From Providencia sp. (GTDB lineage Bacteria > Pseudomonadota > Gammaproteobacteria > Enterobacterales > Enterobacteriaceae), in the NCBI RefSeq assembly GCF_003533305.1, contig NZ_DOEH01000023.1, forward strand, positions 400,805 through 417,416: 16,612 nt of DNA, written 5' to 3'. A program made the position numbers and the translations under genes. Position 1 is the stretch's first letter. Every line of letters starts with the position of its first letter. The notes beneath the pieces were generated by a model. The model was not told where the DNA came from. It was given only the letters and a program-made list of their open reading frames with translations, and made no database searches. Positions 1 through 7,462 of this stretch are shown in pieces.

Positions 1-21
1 TTCAAAATTCAAAATTCAAAA
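1..21. repeat. Three tandem copies of a 7-bp unit
   Basis: The unit TTCAAAA occurs three times head to tail at the left edge, just beyond the pepD terminator. It may continue outside the window. No coding sense is visible. It looks like a simple-sequence repeat that could vary in copy number. Confidence 0.8.
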
Positions 22-48
22 TAAAAAAGCACCCTTTAAGGATGCTTT
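21..48 (-). terminator. Intrinsic terminator of pepD
   Basis: A 9-bp stem (26-34 with 40-48) has a 5-nt loop, and on the minus strand it is followed by a T-rich run (positions 28 down to 21). The one irregular pair is U-G in the minus-strand RNA but C-A in the plus-strand RNA. This supports function in the pepD direction, about 27 bp past the pepD stop. Confidence 0.75.
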
Positions 49-75
49 GATATGCAAAGATAAAATGAAGTTAAA

Positions 76-1536
76 TTAATTTTTAACTGGAATATCTTTT
101 AAAATTGCGGTTAATAATGTCCAGTATTGGCCAACGCTTTCAATATGCACGCGTTCATCAGGTGAGTGAGCACCACGAATAGTTGGGCCGATAGAAACCA
201 TATCCATTAATGGGTAAGGTTTTTTGAACAAGCCACACTCAAGACCCGCGTGGATAACCATAATATTAGGTGTTTTACCAAACAGTTTTTGGTAAGTTGC
301 GCTAACAATATGCATAACCGGTGAATTTGCATCGGGTTGCCAGCCTGGGTAGCTGCCTTGTGCTTTGCATTTGGCTTGCGCTAATTTGCTGATTGAAGTC
401 AGCATATTAACAACATAATTTTTGCCACTATCAATCAAAGAGCGGACTAAGAAGATAACTTCGGCTTTATCTTCTGTCATGGTGACAACGCCTTCATTCA
501 GTGAAGTTTCAACAACACCTTTAGCAACATCACTCATACGAATAACGCCATTTGGCGCAGCATTTAAGAAGAACACAAACCGTTTTTGGCAATCATCAGT
601 GATCGCTTTAAGCTCAGTTTTGGTTTCATCGAGTAAAAAGACCACATTAGGCTCTACAGCCGCTAATTCATTTTGCAAAATAGCTTCATAACGCGCTCTA
701 AGCGCTGTTAACTCATCTACTTTATCAGCAGGAACTGCAACAATAGCATGACCTTCACGTGGAATTGCATTGCGCAGAGTGCCACCAGTTAATTCGAGCA
801 ATTTTAAGCCCAAGTCTTCTGCATGACCTGCGAGAAAACGTGCTAATAGCTTGTTGGCATTGCCTAATCCAAGGTGTACATCACCACCGGAATGGCCACC
901 TTTTAAACCTTTTAACGTTAAGGTAAAGGTTTTATAGCCTTGGGGTAATGCTTCGCGAGTTAAATCGAATGTTGCAGTAAAATCAACACCACCCGCACAA
1001 CCCATGTAAATTTCGCCTTCTTCTTCTGAGTCCGTGTTGATCAGAATGTCAGCTTGTAACCAATTAGGCTGTAAACCAAATGCGCCGTCCATGCCTGTTT
1101 CTTCGGTCATGGTTAGCAAAACTTCAAGTGGACCATGTTCAACTGTATCATCAGCCAACACTGCAAGTGCAGATGCCATACCGATGCCATTATCAGCACC
1201 GAGGGTAGTGCCTTCAGCAGTGACCCATTCACCATTCACATAAGGACGGATTGGGTCTTTTGTGAAATCATGAACAGTATCATTATTTTTTTGTGGAACC
1301 ATATCTAAGTGTGCTTGTAAAACGACTGCTTTACGATTTTCGTAGCCTGCCGTTGCTGGCTTACGGATCAAGATATTACCCACTTGGTCTCTTTCTACGT
1401 GAAAACCTTTTTGTTTTGACCATTCGATAATATGTGCAGCAAGCGCTTCTTCATGCTTAGAAGGGTGTGGAATTGAGCAGATTTTGGCGAAAATGTCCCA
1501 AAGCGGTTGTGGTGAGAGTTTAGATAGTTGTGACAC
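76..1536 (-). CDS. pepD: Aminoacyl-histidine dipeptidase (peptidase D), M20 family
   Basis: Cytosolic metallo-dipeptidase that hydrolyses Xaa-His dipeptides such as carnosine and other unblocked dipeptides, feeding peptide-derived amino acids to metabolism. The protein has 486 residues, against 485 in E. coli, and is collinear with it throughout. M20 metal-site motifs are visible: AHLDMVP with H76 and D78, GADNGIGMA with D115, TEETGMDG with E145 and E146, NTDSEEEG with D169, and HSPDE near H457. The start is GTG, not ATG: the codon at 1534-1536 is GTG on the minus strand, as I recall for E. coli pepD. AAGGAG lies 7 nt upstream (1544-1549). The gene diverges from gpt, as in E. coli, and ends in its own terminator. 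Identification is firm; the substrate range is known from the family. Confidence 0.97.
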   Translation of the reverse strand: MSQLSKLSPQPLWDIFAKICSIPHPSKHEEALAAHIIEWSKQKGFHVERDQVGNILIRKPATAGYENRKAVVLQAHLDMVPQKNNDTVHDFTKDPIRPYVNGEWVTAEGTTLGADNGIGMASALAVLADDTVEHGPLEVLLTMTEETGMDGAFGLQPNWLQADILINTDSEEEGEIYMGCAGGVDFTATFDLTREALPQGYKTFTLTLKGLKGGHSGGDVHLGLGNANKLLARFLAGHAEDLGLKLLELTGGTLRNAIPREGHAIVAVPADKVDELTALRARYEAILQNELAAVEPNVVFLLDETKTELKAITDDCQKRFVFFLNAAPNGVIRMSDVAKGVVETSLNEGVVTMTEDKAEVIFLVRSLIDSGKNYVVNMLTSISKLAQAKCKAQGSYPGWQPDANSPVMHIVSATYQKLFGKTPNIMVIHAGLECGLFKKPYPLMDMVSIGPTIRGAHSPDERVHIESVGQYWTLLTAILKDIPVKN

Positions 1537-1579
1537 GTTTTTTCTCCTTAAATTTTCCCGTTATATTTCAAGTTGTCGC

Positions 1580-1609
1580 ATTATCGGGCGGCTAAACTAC
1601 AACTCTCAA
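1580..1609 (-). promoter_or_regulatory. Probable sigma-70 promoter of pepD
   Basis: Reading the minus strand, TTGAGA (1604-1609) is followed after 18 nt by GATAAT (1580-1585). Each hexamer matches consensus at five of six positions. The predicted start lies about 36 nt before the GTG codon of pepD. No activator or repressor site was recognised. Confidence 0.5.
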
Positions 1610-1739
1610 TATTTAAAGGATATATCGCTTAAATGGTTGCCTAACAGCATGAAGCCTATAGTTAAAGACCTCATTATTGATTGGTTCAGCATACCACTTT
1701 ATTTTGAACAATGGACAGTGTAAATGATATTAATTCAGG

Positions 1740-1765
1740 CCAGTAGGTGATTATTACTGGTTTTT
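1740..1765 (+). other. Inverted repeat plus T-run upstream of gpt
   Basis: CCAGTA (1740-1745) and TACTGG (1755-1760) form a 6-bp inverted repeat with a 9-nt centre, followed by five T. It occupies the place where the -35 region of the gpt promoter should lie. It could be an operator or a weak terminator for transcripts entering from the left. The sequence alone cannot decide. Confidence 0.4.
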
Positions 1766-1786
1766 AGTGCGCCGAATCACTATAAT
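1758..1786 (+). promoter_or_regulatory. Probable gpt promoter
   Basis: A perfect TATAAT lies at 1781-1786 and is followed by the GC-rich stretch CTCGCGC. The -35 region is poor: at 17-nt spacing the hexamer is TGGTTT (1758-1763). The predicted start is near 1793, giving a leader of about 55 nt. Confidence 0.45.
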
Positions 1787-1848
1787 CTCGCGCAACCTTT
1801 TTTCCGCAAAACACATTCAGTTTTACTCAGCGTCGGGACCCGAATATT

Positions 1849-2313
1849 ATGAGCGAAAAATATGTCGTAACGTGGGATATGTTGCAAATACATGCCCGTA
1901 AACTCGCACAACGTTTGTTACCAGTAGAGCAATGGACTGGGATTATCGCGGTTAGCCGTGGTGGTTTAGTTCCTGCCGCACTTCTTGCTCGTGAGCTAGG
2001 TATCCGTCACGTTGATACCGTATGCATCTCTAGCTATGACCATGACAATCAACGCGAAATGAATATTATTAAGCGTGCAGAGGGTAATGGTGAAGGCTTT
2101 ATCATCATTGATGATTTAGTTGATACCGGTGGTACTGCACAAGCTATTCGTGACATGTATCCAAAAGGTCATTTTGTCACCATTTTCGCAAAACCTGCGG
2201 GCCGTCCATTAGTTGATGACTATGTTATCGATATCCCTCAAGATACTTGGATTGAACAGCCATGGGATATGGGGGTTGTATTTGTGAAACCTCTGTGCGA
2301 GCAAGATAAATAA
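1849..2313 (+). CDS. gpt: Xanthine-guanine phosphoribosyltransferase
   Basis: Purine salvage enzyme that transfers the phosphoribosyl group of PRPP to guanine, xanthine and, less well, hypoxanthine, making GMP, XMP and IMP. It is a cytosolic or inner-membrane-associated type I phosphoribosyltransferase. It has 154 residues, against 152 in E. coli; the extra length is in a divergent C-terminal tail after VVFVKP. The PRPP loop [14 protein letters not shown] is intact with D88, D89 and D92, and the SRGG loop (36-39) is present. The ATG at 1849 matches the family N-terminus MSEKY. The ribosome-binding site is weak: the best candidate, GGGA at 1835-1838, is about 10 nt away and inside the palindrome TCGGGACCCGA. 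Its own promoter and terminator make it a single-gene unit. Confidence 0.97.
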   Translation: MSEKYVVTWDMLQIHARKLAQRLLPVEQWTGIIAVSRGGLVPAALLARELGIRHVDTVCISSYDHDNQREMNIIKRAEGNGEGFIIIDDLVDTGGTAQAIRDMYPKGHFVTIFAKPAGRPLVDDYVIDIPQDTWIEQPWDMGVVFVKPLCEQDK

Positions 2314-2435
2314 ATCGTTATTTTATATTTTTAATGCATAGGTAAAAGATAACGACAATTAAATCTTAAAAATTTTTAGTTGTTGTAAACAAAACATGAA
2401 TACCTAATAAATTTGTTAAAAATACGATATTATAG

Positions 2436-2464
2436 GGGAATGCAATAGCATTCCCTTTTGTTTT
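2436..2464 (+). terminator. Intrinsic terminator downstream of gpt
   Basis: A perfect 8-bp stem GGGAATGC / GCATTCCC (2436-2443 with 2448-2455) with loop AATA is followed by TTTTGTTTT. It sits 122 bp after the gpt stop and 44 bp before frsA, so frsA needs a promoter after it or reads through it. I found no convincing frsA promoter in the remaining gap. Confidence 0.85.
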
Positions 2465-2508
2465 ATATAGCCGTCATATTCCAAAATTATATGAGTAGGT
2501 GATAAGTA

Positions 2509-3759
2509 ATGACTCAGCAAAATCTCTCCGAAAAACTCTTCAAACCTAAAATAAGACAAGTTGAAACCTCTACATTAGTCTCTTATTCCTCATATGATCT
2601 GCCTGAAATAAAAGATCATAGCGTATTAAACGGAACTCAACATGCCGGTTGGTACCGGATGATTAATCGCTTAATGTGGATTTGGCGTGGTATCGACGCA
2701 TTAGAAATTGAGGAAGTTTTAAGTCGTATTGCTGTTTCAGATGCTAAACGCAGTAATGAGAACCTTCTTGATACTGTTATTGGTAATCGACGCGGTAATT
2801 GGTGCTTTGAATGGTCGCATCAAGCCATGCTTTGGCAGCAAAAGGCATTACAATTCGAAAAGGGTGAAAAGGCATGCGATGCATGGTTACGGGCGGCTAA
2901 TTTATATAGTATCGCCGCTTACCCTTTTATTAAAGGCGATGAATTAGCTGACCAAGCTGTATTATTGGCGTGTAAAGCTTATGACAGTGCAGCACAATTT
3001 TCTGAATATCAATTGAAAAAAATTGCGTTCAAAATTGAAGGTGGTAAAGAGGTTTGTGGTTTTTTACATATTCCTTCAAATGCACAAGGACCTTATCCTA
3101 CCGTGATGGTTTGCGGTATGTTAGATAGTTTGCAAATTGATTTTAATCGTTATTTTCGGGATTATTTAGAGCCGCTTGGCATTGCGATGTTAACGTTGGA
3201 TATGCCTTCAATTGGCTACTCAATAAAATATAAATTATCTCAAGAAACCAGTACATTACATGAGCAAGTTGTTCGCCAGTTAGATACCATTCCTTGGATT
3301 GATCATACTCGTTTTGGTATTGTAGGGATGCGCTTTGGGGCAAATATAGCATTAAGACTAGCTTATATGTGTCCTGATAAAATAAAAGGCGTTGCCGTCA
3401 TCGGACCAATTGTTCACAGTTTACTTAATGACGAAAAATATCAAAAAGATATTCCTCGTATGGTATTAGATGTATTTGCGAGTCGTATTGGTATTTATCA
3501 AGTTGATGGTGCTTCTTTACGTCATGAATTAAGTTGTTATTCATTGAAAAAACAAGGCCTTCTTGGTAAACGTAGTAAAGTGCCTATGATGTCAGTATGT
3601 TTGAAAAATGACATTTATAGTCCGAAAGAAGAGTCAACTTTAATCGCGCGTTCATCAGTGGATGGTGATTTAGTTATGTTACCAAGTAGTCCAATTTTTG
3701 CAAATTTTGAAAAAGCACTGAGTGAAACGACAGCTTGGTTAAAAACTAAAATACTTTAA
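2509..3759 (+). CDS. frsA: Esterase FrsA (fermentation-respiration switch protein, DUF1100 family)
   Basis: Alpha/beta-hydrolase family protein of 416 residues, against 414 in E. coli (formerly YafA), collinear along its length. It is known to bind the unphosphorylated PTS protein IIA-Glc and to shift the balance between fermentation and respiration. The reported catalytic activity is contested: a cofactor-free pyruvate decarboxylase claim was later disputed in favour of esterase activity. The N-terminal 170 residues are helical and family-specific (YRMINRLMWIWRG near 49-61). The hydrolase core follows, with PTVMVCGMLDS near 199-209 and the nucleophile-elbow region GMRFGAN near 273-279. That elbow has Arg-Phe where a classical GxSxG serine would be, as E. 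coli FrsA also does (GFRFGAN). AGGTGA about 6 nt upstream supports the start. It lies beside gpt and crl as in E. coli. Confidence 0.93.
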   Translation: MTQQNLSEKLFKPKIRQVETSTLVSYSSYDLPEIKDHSVLNGTQHAGWYRMINRLMWIWRGIDALEIEEVLSRIAVSDAKRSNENLLDTVIGNRRGNWCFEWSHQAMLWQQKALQFEKGEKACDAWLRAANLYSIAAYPFIKGDELADQAVLLACKAYDSAAQFSEYQLKKIAFKIEGGKEVCGFLHIPSNAQGPYPTVMVCGMLDSLQIDFNRYFRDYLEPLGIAMLTLDMPSIGYSIKYKLSQETSTLHEQVVRQLDTIPWIDHTRFGIVGMRFGANIALRLAYMCPDKIKGVAVIGPIVHSLLNDEKYQKDIPRMVLDVFASRIGIYQVDGASLRHELSCYSLKKQGLLGKRSKVPMMSVCLKNDIYSPKEESTLIARSSVDGDLVMLPSSPIFANFEKALSETTAWLKTKIL

Positions 3760-3799
3760 TTTTATTGAATGACTTGCTTATTTCTTGGCTTTTGTTAAA

Positions 3800-3827
3800 A
3801 AGGGATCTTCCCAAGAAGGAGATCCTT
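3800..3827 (+). promoter_or_regulatory. Hairpin that would mask the crl ribosome-binding site
   Basis: In the frsA-crl gap, 3801-3811 can pair with 3818-3827. The core is GGATCT-CC against GGAGATCC with one bulged T (3809), extended by a G-U and an A-U pair, with a 6-nt loop. The Shine-Dalgarno AAGGAG (3816-3821) has its GGAG inside the stem, 9 nt before the crl ATG. This is inferred from base pairing only. Confidence 0.5.
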
Positions 3828-3830
3828 AAC

Positions 3831-4232
3831 ATGGCTTTACCGACTGAATATTCAAATGGAAAGTATTTAAAGAAATTTGCTGCAATGGGTCCTTATTTAC
3901 GCGAAAAACAATCACTAAATGGTTGTTATTTTTTTGATAGCTTAGTTGTTTGCGTTAATGCGAATATCTCACCCGAAAAACGTGAATTTTGGGGGGGGTG
4001 GTTGAAATTAGTTGCCACTAGCGAAGGTTTTGAATTTTCTTATCAACTTGGCTTATATAATAGCCATGGTAGTTGGCAAGCTAAAGTGTTGAAAGATCCT
4101 GTCACGATAGCCGCAGTAGAAAAAAATTTGGTATCGTTTCACCAAGCCCTTTCTAAACAATTATCCGAGCTTGAGTTAACCCTCTTCCCTTCGCAACTAA
4201 TGACAGAATTAAAACTGGAATTAAGCGCATAA
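3831..4232 (+). CDS. crl: Sigma factor-binding protein Crl
   Basis: Crl binds sigma-S (RpoS) and promotes its assembly with core RNA polymerase, stimulating stationary-phase and curli genes. From ATG 3831 the product has 133 residues, exactly the E. coli length, and MALP aligns with MTLP. A strong AAGGAG 9 nt upstream supports this start. An earlier in-frame ATG at 3765 would add 22 residues that lack family similarity. The conserved KKF-A-GPY segment with Y22 and the REFW motif (51-54) are present. The motif continues GGW here, where E. coli has GWW: residue 56 is Gly instead of Trp. The codons for 54-56 form a run of eight G at 3991-3998. The gene follows frsA by 71 bp with no terminator between, so the two may be co-transcribed. 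Confidence 0.93.
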   Translation: MALPTEYSNGKYLKKFAAMGPYLREKQSLNGCYFFDSLVVCVNANISPEKREFWGGWLKLVATSEGFEFSYQLGLYNSHGSWQAKVLKDPVTIAAVEKNLVSFHQALSKQLSELELTLFPSQLMTELKLELSA

Positions 4233-4263
4233 ATTTGTTTTAAACAAACTTTTGTTGAATTTT

Positions 4264-4291
4264 GCGTTATGCCTGTTGGCATAACGCGTTT
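4264..4291 (+). terminator. Long hairpin after crl, probable terminator
   Basis: A perfect 10-bp stem GCGTTATGCC / GGCATAACGC (4264-4273 with 4278-4287) has a TGTT loop and begins 31 bp past the crl stop. The downstream T-run is short (GTTT), so termination may be partial. The 3' side leads directly into the proB promoter region, where only weak hexamers are seen (TTCACC at 4290 and TACTTT at 4312, spacing 16). Confidence 0.55.
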
Positions 4292-4348
4292 CACCTGATA
4301 AAAATGATAGCTACTTTGTAATTTATTAATCCTAATGGCAGAAAAATG

Positions 4349-5452
4349 ATGAAAAATAGCCAGACGCTGGTTGTTAAGTTAGGTACCAGTGTATTGACGG
4401 GGGGCTCACGCCGTTTAAATCAAGCTCATATTGTTGAGTTAGTTAGGCAGTGTGCGCAGCAATATGAAAAAGGGCACCGCATTATTATTGTGACATCAGG
4501 GGCAATTGCCGCTGGTCGCGAACATCTTAATTACCCCGAATTACCAGCAACTATTGCATCTAAACAGTTGTTAGCGGCGGTCGGTCAAAGTCGTCTGATC
4601 CAATTGTGGGAAAGGCTGTTTTCTATTTACGGCATTCATATTGGCCAAATGTTGCTAACTCGGGCAGATCTTGAAGACCGTGAACGTTTCTTGAATGCCA
4701 GAGATACACTTCAAGCATTACTTGATAACGGCATTATTCCTGTTATTAATGAAAATGATGCGGTAGCGACTGCGGAAATTAAAGTGGGCGATAACGATAA
4801 CTTATCGGCTCTTGCCGCAATTTTAGGCGATGCTGACAAACTTTTATTACTGACCGATATCGAAGGTTTGTATGATGCAGACCCCCGCAGTAATCCTGAT
4901 GCTAAGTTGATCCCAGAAGTTTATGGTGTTAATGACGAATTACGTAAAATGGCGGGTGATAGTGTAAGTGGTTTAGGGACAGGCGGAATGGCAACTAAAT
5001 TACAAGCTGCGGATGTTGCTGGTCGAGCGGGTATTGATGTTATCATTGTCGCGGGTAATAAGCCGGATGTAATTAGTGCTGTAATTGAAAATATTCCTGT
5101 AGGGACAAGGTTCTACGGACAAAAAAATCCGATGGAGAACCGTAAACGCTGGATTTTTGGTGCGCCAGCCGCAGGTGATGTTTATATTGATGATGGCGCA
5201 CAGCTTGCCATCTTAGAAAAAGGCAGCTCATTATTGCCTAAAGGTATTAAGAAAATCGAAGGTGATTTTTCACGAGGTGCAGTGATCCGAATTCGTAATA
5301 TGGTCGGAAAAGACTTAGCCCATGGTGTGAGCCATTACAATAGCGATGCACTGCGCATGATTGCGGGTCATCATTCACAAGAAATTGGTCGCATACTTGG
5401 CTATGAACATGGCTCAGTTGCTGTTCATCGCGATGATATGATAGTGAGTTAA
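4349..5452 (+). CDS. proB: Glutamate 5-kinase
   Basis: First step of proline synthesis: phosphorylates L-glutamate to gamma-glutamyl phosphate with ATP; in this family it is feedback-inhibited by proline. The N-terminal amino-acid kinase domain (about 1-260) shows VVKLGTS near the start, [16 protein letters not shown] and [12 protein letters not shown] domain follows from about residue 275 (NRKRWIFG) to the end at HRDDMI. The ATG at 4349 gives 367 residues, the E. coli length, and aligns MKNSQT with MSDSQT. A second ATG directly before it (4346) would add one Met. Neither start has a strong Shine-Dalgarno sequence. It is followed after 2 bp by proA, forming the classic proBA operon. Confidence 0.97.
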   Translation: MKNSQTLVVKLGTSVLTGGSRRLNQAHIVELVRQCAQQYEKGHRIIIVTSGAIAAGREHLNYPELPATIASKQLLAAVGQSRLIQLWERLFSIYGIHIGQMLLTRADLEDRERFLNARDTLQALLDNGIIPVINENDAVATAEIKVGDNDNLSALAAILGDADKLLLLTDIEGLYDADPRSNPDAKLIPEVYGVNDELRKMAGDSVSGLGTGGMATKLQAADVAGRAGIDVIIVAGNKPDVISAVIENIPVGTRFYGQKNPMENRKRWIFGAPAAGDVYIDDGAQLAILEKGSSLLPKGIKKIEGDFSRGAVIRIRNMVGKDLAHGVSHYNSDALRMIAGHHSQEIGRILGYEHGSVAVHRDDMIVS

Positions 5453-5454
5453 TT

Positions 5455-6708
5455 ATGTTAGAGAAAATGGGTAAAGCGGCACGAGTGGCCTCATGGCAAT
5501 TAGCGCAATTAAGCACAAAACAAAAAAATGCAGCCCTTGAGCAAATTGCTGATTTATTAGAACAAGAAAGTGCAGTTATTTTGTCTGCTAATCAGCAAGA
5601 CATGAAACTGGCGAAAGACAGTGGCATGACTGAGGCATTACAAGATCGTTTGTTATTGACCGAAGCTCGCCTAAAAAATATTGCTGATGATGTTAGGCAG
5701 GTTTGCCAATTAGCAGACCCTGTTGGTCAAATTATTGATGGCAGCTTACTTGATAGTGGCCTAGATTTACAACGTCGCCGAGTTCCTCTTGGGGTTATTG
5801 GTGTGATTTATGAAGCTCGCCCGAACGTTACTGTTGATGTCGCTTCCTTGTGCTTAAAAACAGGTAATGCGGTTATTTTGCGTGGTGGAAAAGAGACTCA
5901 TAATACCAACCTTGCCGTTGTGAGTGTTATTCAACAAGCGCTTAAAAATAGCGGATTGCCTGCTGATGCAGTACAAGCAATTAATAACCCTGATCGTGAA
6001 TTAGTTGCTCAGCTACTAAAATTAGATAGTTATATCGATATGCTGATACCACGAGGTGGCGCTGGTTTACATCGATTATGTCGTGAACAATCAACGATCC
6101 CAGTCATAACGGGTGGTATTGGTGTTTGCCATACTTTTGTCGATGAATCCGTTGATTTTGATAAAGCACTCAGTGTGATAGTCAATGCTAAAGTTCAGCG
6201 TCCAAGTGCGTGTAATTCACTTGAAACATTATTAGTGCATCAAAGTATTGCAGCTGATTTTATGCCGCGATTGAGTGAAGTCATGGCACAAAAACAAGTC
6301 ACCTTACATGCCAGTGAGCAGGCTATGCCTTTTTTACAGCAAGGGCCAGCTAAGGTTATTGATGTTAAACCTGAAAATTTAATTGATGAGTGGTTATCGC
6401 TTGATCTGAATGTTGAGATTGTGGCTGATATAGATGCGGCGATTGACCACATTCGACATTATGGTACCTCTCATTCAGATGCGATTTTGACTGAATCGCT
6501 GAGTCAGGCAAATTATTTTGTTCATCGGGTTGATTCCTCTGCTGTTTACGTTAACGCGAGTACACGTTTTACCGATGGTGGGCAATTTGGTTTAGGTGCT
6601 GAAGTTGCTGTGAGCACGCAAAAATTACATTCACGAGGCCCTATGGGGCTTGATGCACTAACGACCTATAAGTGGATTGGCTACGGTGATTTTCTTAGCC
6701 GTGCTTAA
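5455..6708 (+). CDS. proA: Glutamate-5-semialdehyde dehydrogenase (gamma-glutamyl phosphate reductase)
   Basis: Second step of proline synthesis: NADPH-dependent reduction of gamma-glutamyl phosphate to glutamate 5-semialdehyde, which cyclises to the precursor of proline. Its length is 417 residues, the same as in E. coli, with no gaps obvious by eye. Family marks are [17 protein letters not shown], the glycine-rich [16 protein letters not shown] and the catalytic cysteine C253 in [12 protein letters not shown]. The C-terminal [20 protein letters not shown] block is complete. The start is 2 bp after the proB stop, so translation is probably coupled, matching the known complex or channelling of the unstable phosphate intermediate. 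A terminator follows closely. Confidence 0.97.
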   Translation: MLEKMGKAARVASWQLAQLSTKQKNAALEQIADLLEQESAVILSANQQDMKLAKDSGMTEALQDRLLLTEARLKNIADDVRQVCQLADPVGQIIDGSLLDSGLDLQRRRVPLGVIGVIYEARPNVTVDVASLCLKTGNAVILRGGKETHNTNLAVVSVIQQALKNSGLPADAVQAINNPDRELVAQLLKLDSYIDMLIPRGGAGLHRLCREQSTIPVITGGIGVCHTFVDESVDFDKALSVIVNAKVQRPSACNSLETLLVHQSIAADFMPRLSEVMAQKQVTLHASEQAMPFLQQGPAKVIDVKPENLIDEWLSLDLNVEIVADIDAAIDHIRHYGTSHSDAILTESLSQANYFVHRVDSSAVYVNASTRFTDGGQFGLGAEVAVSTQKLHSRGPMGLDALTTYKWIGYGDFLSRA

Positions 6709-6729
6709 CGCGTAAACTGTTATAACGAG

Positions 6730-6761
6730 AGCTACACTAAGGTGTAGCTTTATTTTTTATT
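6730..6761 (+). terminator. Intrinsic terminator of proBA
   Basis: AGCTACAC / GTGTAGCT (6730-6737 with 6742-6749) form a perfect 8-bp stem with loop TAAG, followed by the T-rich run TTTATTTTTTATT. It starts 21 bp past the proA stop and separates proBA from aroL. Confidence 0.88.
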
Positions 6762-6838
6762 GTTTGCCGTTTTTGACCGCCACTGATTAACAGCTGTGTG
6801 GCAGATGTAACGTAACAATCATGATGGGATGAATTTTG

Positions 6839-7336
6839 ATGTTTTACATTATAGGTCCAAGAGGTTCTGGAAAGACAACAATCGGCAAGCGTTTAGCTGA
6901 GCATAAAGGGTATCAATTTGTCGATACTGACAAACTTATCTTAGAACATGCAGGTAAAAGTATTGCTGAAATTGTTGCTCAACATGGATGGGCGTATTTT
7001 CGACATCTAGAAAGCGAGATATTACAATCAATTAAGCAAGACAAAACGATTGTTTCGACCGGTGGTGGAATTATTCTTTCTGAAGAAAATCAGCGGATTA
7101 TGCGTGATAACGGTACTGTGATTTATTTGAGCGCAGATCCGAGTATATTGGCACAGCGGTTAGCAGCAGAACCTCAAGAAGATCAACGCCCTAGCTTGAC
7201 TGGAAAGTCTTTATTAGAGGAAATAGAAGAAGTGATGCAGCTAAGAGAGCCTATTTACCTAGCTACAGCGCATCATGTTGTTGATGCCACTCAACCTATA
7301 GATGTTATTATTCAACAAGTGAAAGATTTAACATAA
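6839..7336 (+). CDS. aroL: Shikimate kinase, AroL type
   Basis: Phosphorylates shikimate to shikimate 3-phosphate with ATP, the fifth step of the chorismate pathway. From ATG 6839 it has 165 residues, shorter than E. coli AroL (174), mainly at the C-terminus. The Walker A loop GPRGSGKTT is at 6-14, shikimate-binding DTD at 29-31, GGG at 75-77 and the lid RPSLTG near 119-124. GPRG in the P-loop and GGGIIL favour AroL over AroK. A TTG codon directly before the ATG (6836) is a less likely start. The ribosome-binding site is the modest GGGATGA near 6826. In E. coli aroL is controlled by TyrR and TrpR; I saw no convincing site for either here. It stands alone between proA and aas, a position unlike E. 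coli. Confidence 0.93.
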   Translation: MFYIIGPRGSGKTTIGKRLAEHKGYQFVDTDKLILEHAGKSIAEIVAQHGWAYFRHLESEILQSIKQDKTIVSTGGGIILSEENQRIMRDNGTVIYLSADPSILAQRLAAEPQEDQRPSLTGKSLLEEIEEVMQLREPIYLATAHHVVDATQPIDVIIQQVKDLT

Positions 7337-7412
7337 ATGCTTTACCGTTTAATCACACTTTCGGAATAAACTACTTAGTATCATAAGTAATATCGCGACA
7401 TAATCATGATTG

Positions 7413-7418
7413 TATAAT
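7413..7418 (+). promoter_or_regulatory. Candidate -10 box for the aas operon
   Basis: A perfect TATAAT lies 45 bp before the aas start. No good -35 is found at 16-18 nt (ATATCG at 17). The 126-bp aroL-aas gap has no terminator-like hairpin, so transcription from aroL could also enter aas. Confidence 0.35.
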
Positions 7419-7462
7419 TATTCACTAATTCATAAAGCATCGTCATAATATAGGGATTCATT

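Larger units (their letters stand above)
1537..1848. other. Divergent pepD-gpt intergenic region
   Basis: This 312-bp spacer holds no credible gene. It carries the pepD promoter near its left end and the gpt promoter near its right end. In between is AT-rich sequence. An inverted repeat with a T-run at 1740-1765 lies just upstream of the gpt -10 box. The segment 1620-1735 shows no recognisable element. Confidence 0.7.

Noticed and set aside
3765..3830. N-terminal extension of crl from an upstream ATG
   Set aside because: The extra 22 residues have no match to Crl, the ATG lacks a ribosome site, and the ATG at 3831 has a strong one and restores the exact family length.
4234..4248. TTTGTTT / AAACAAA repeat just after crl as a terminator
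   Set aside because: The arms leave only one base for a loop and are pure A/T apart from one G-C pair; the hairpin at 4264-4287 is the stronger candidate.
6762..6838. Possible TyrR or TrpR operator upstream of aroL
   Set aside because: The only resemblance is the repeated GTAAC at 6807-6816; the TyrR pattern TGTAAA-N6-TTTACA is not met.
7337..7440. Inverted repeat ATGCTTTA / TAAAGCAT bracketing the aroL-aas gap
   Set aside because: The 8-bp arms are almost 90 bp apart, have no target duplication and no element between; in AT-rich DNA this is likely chance.
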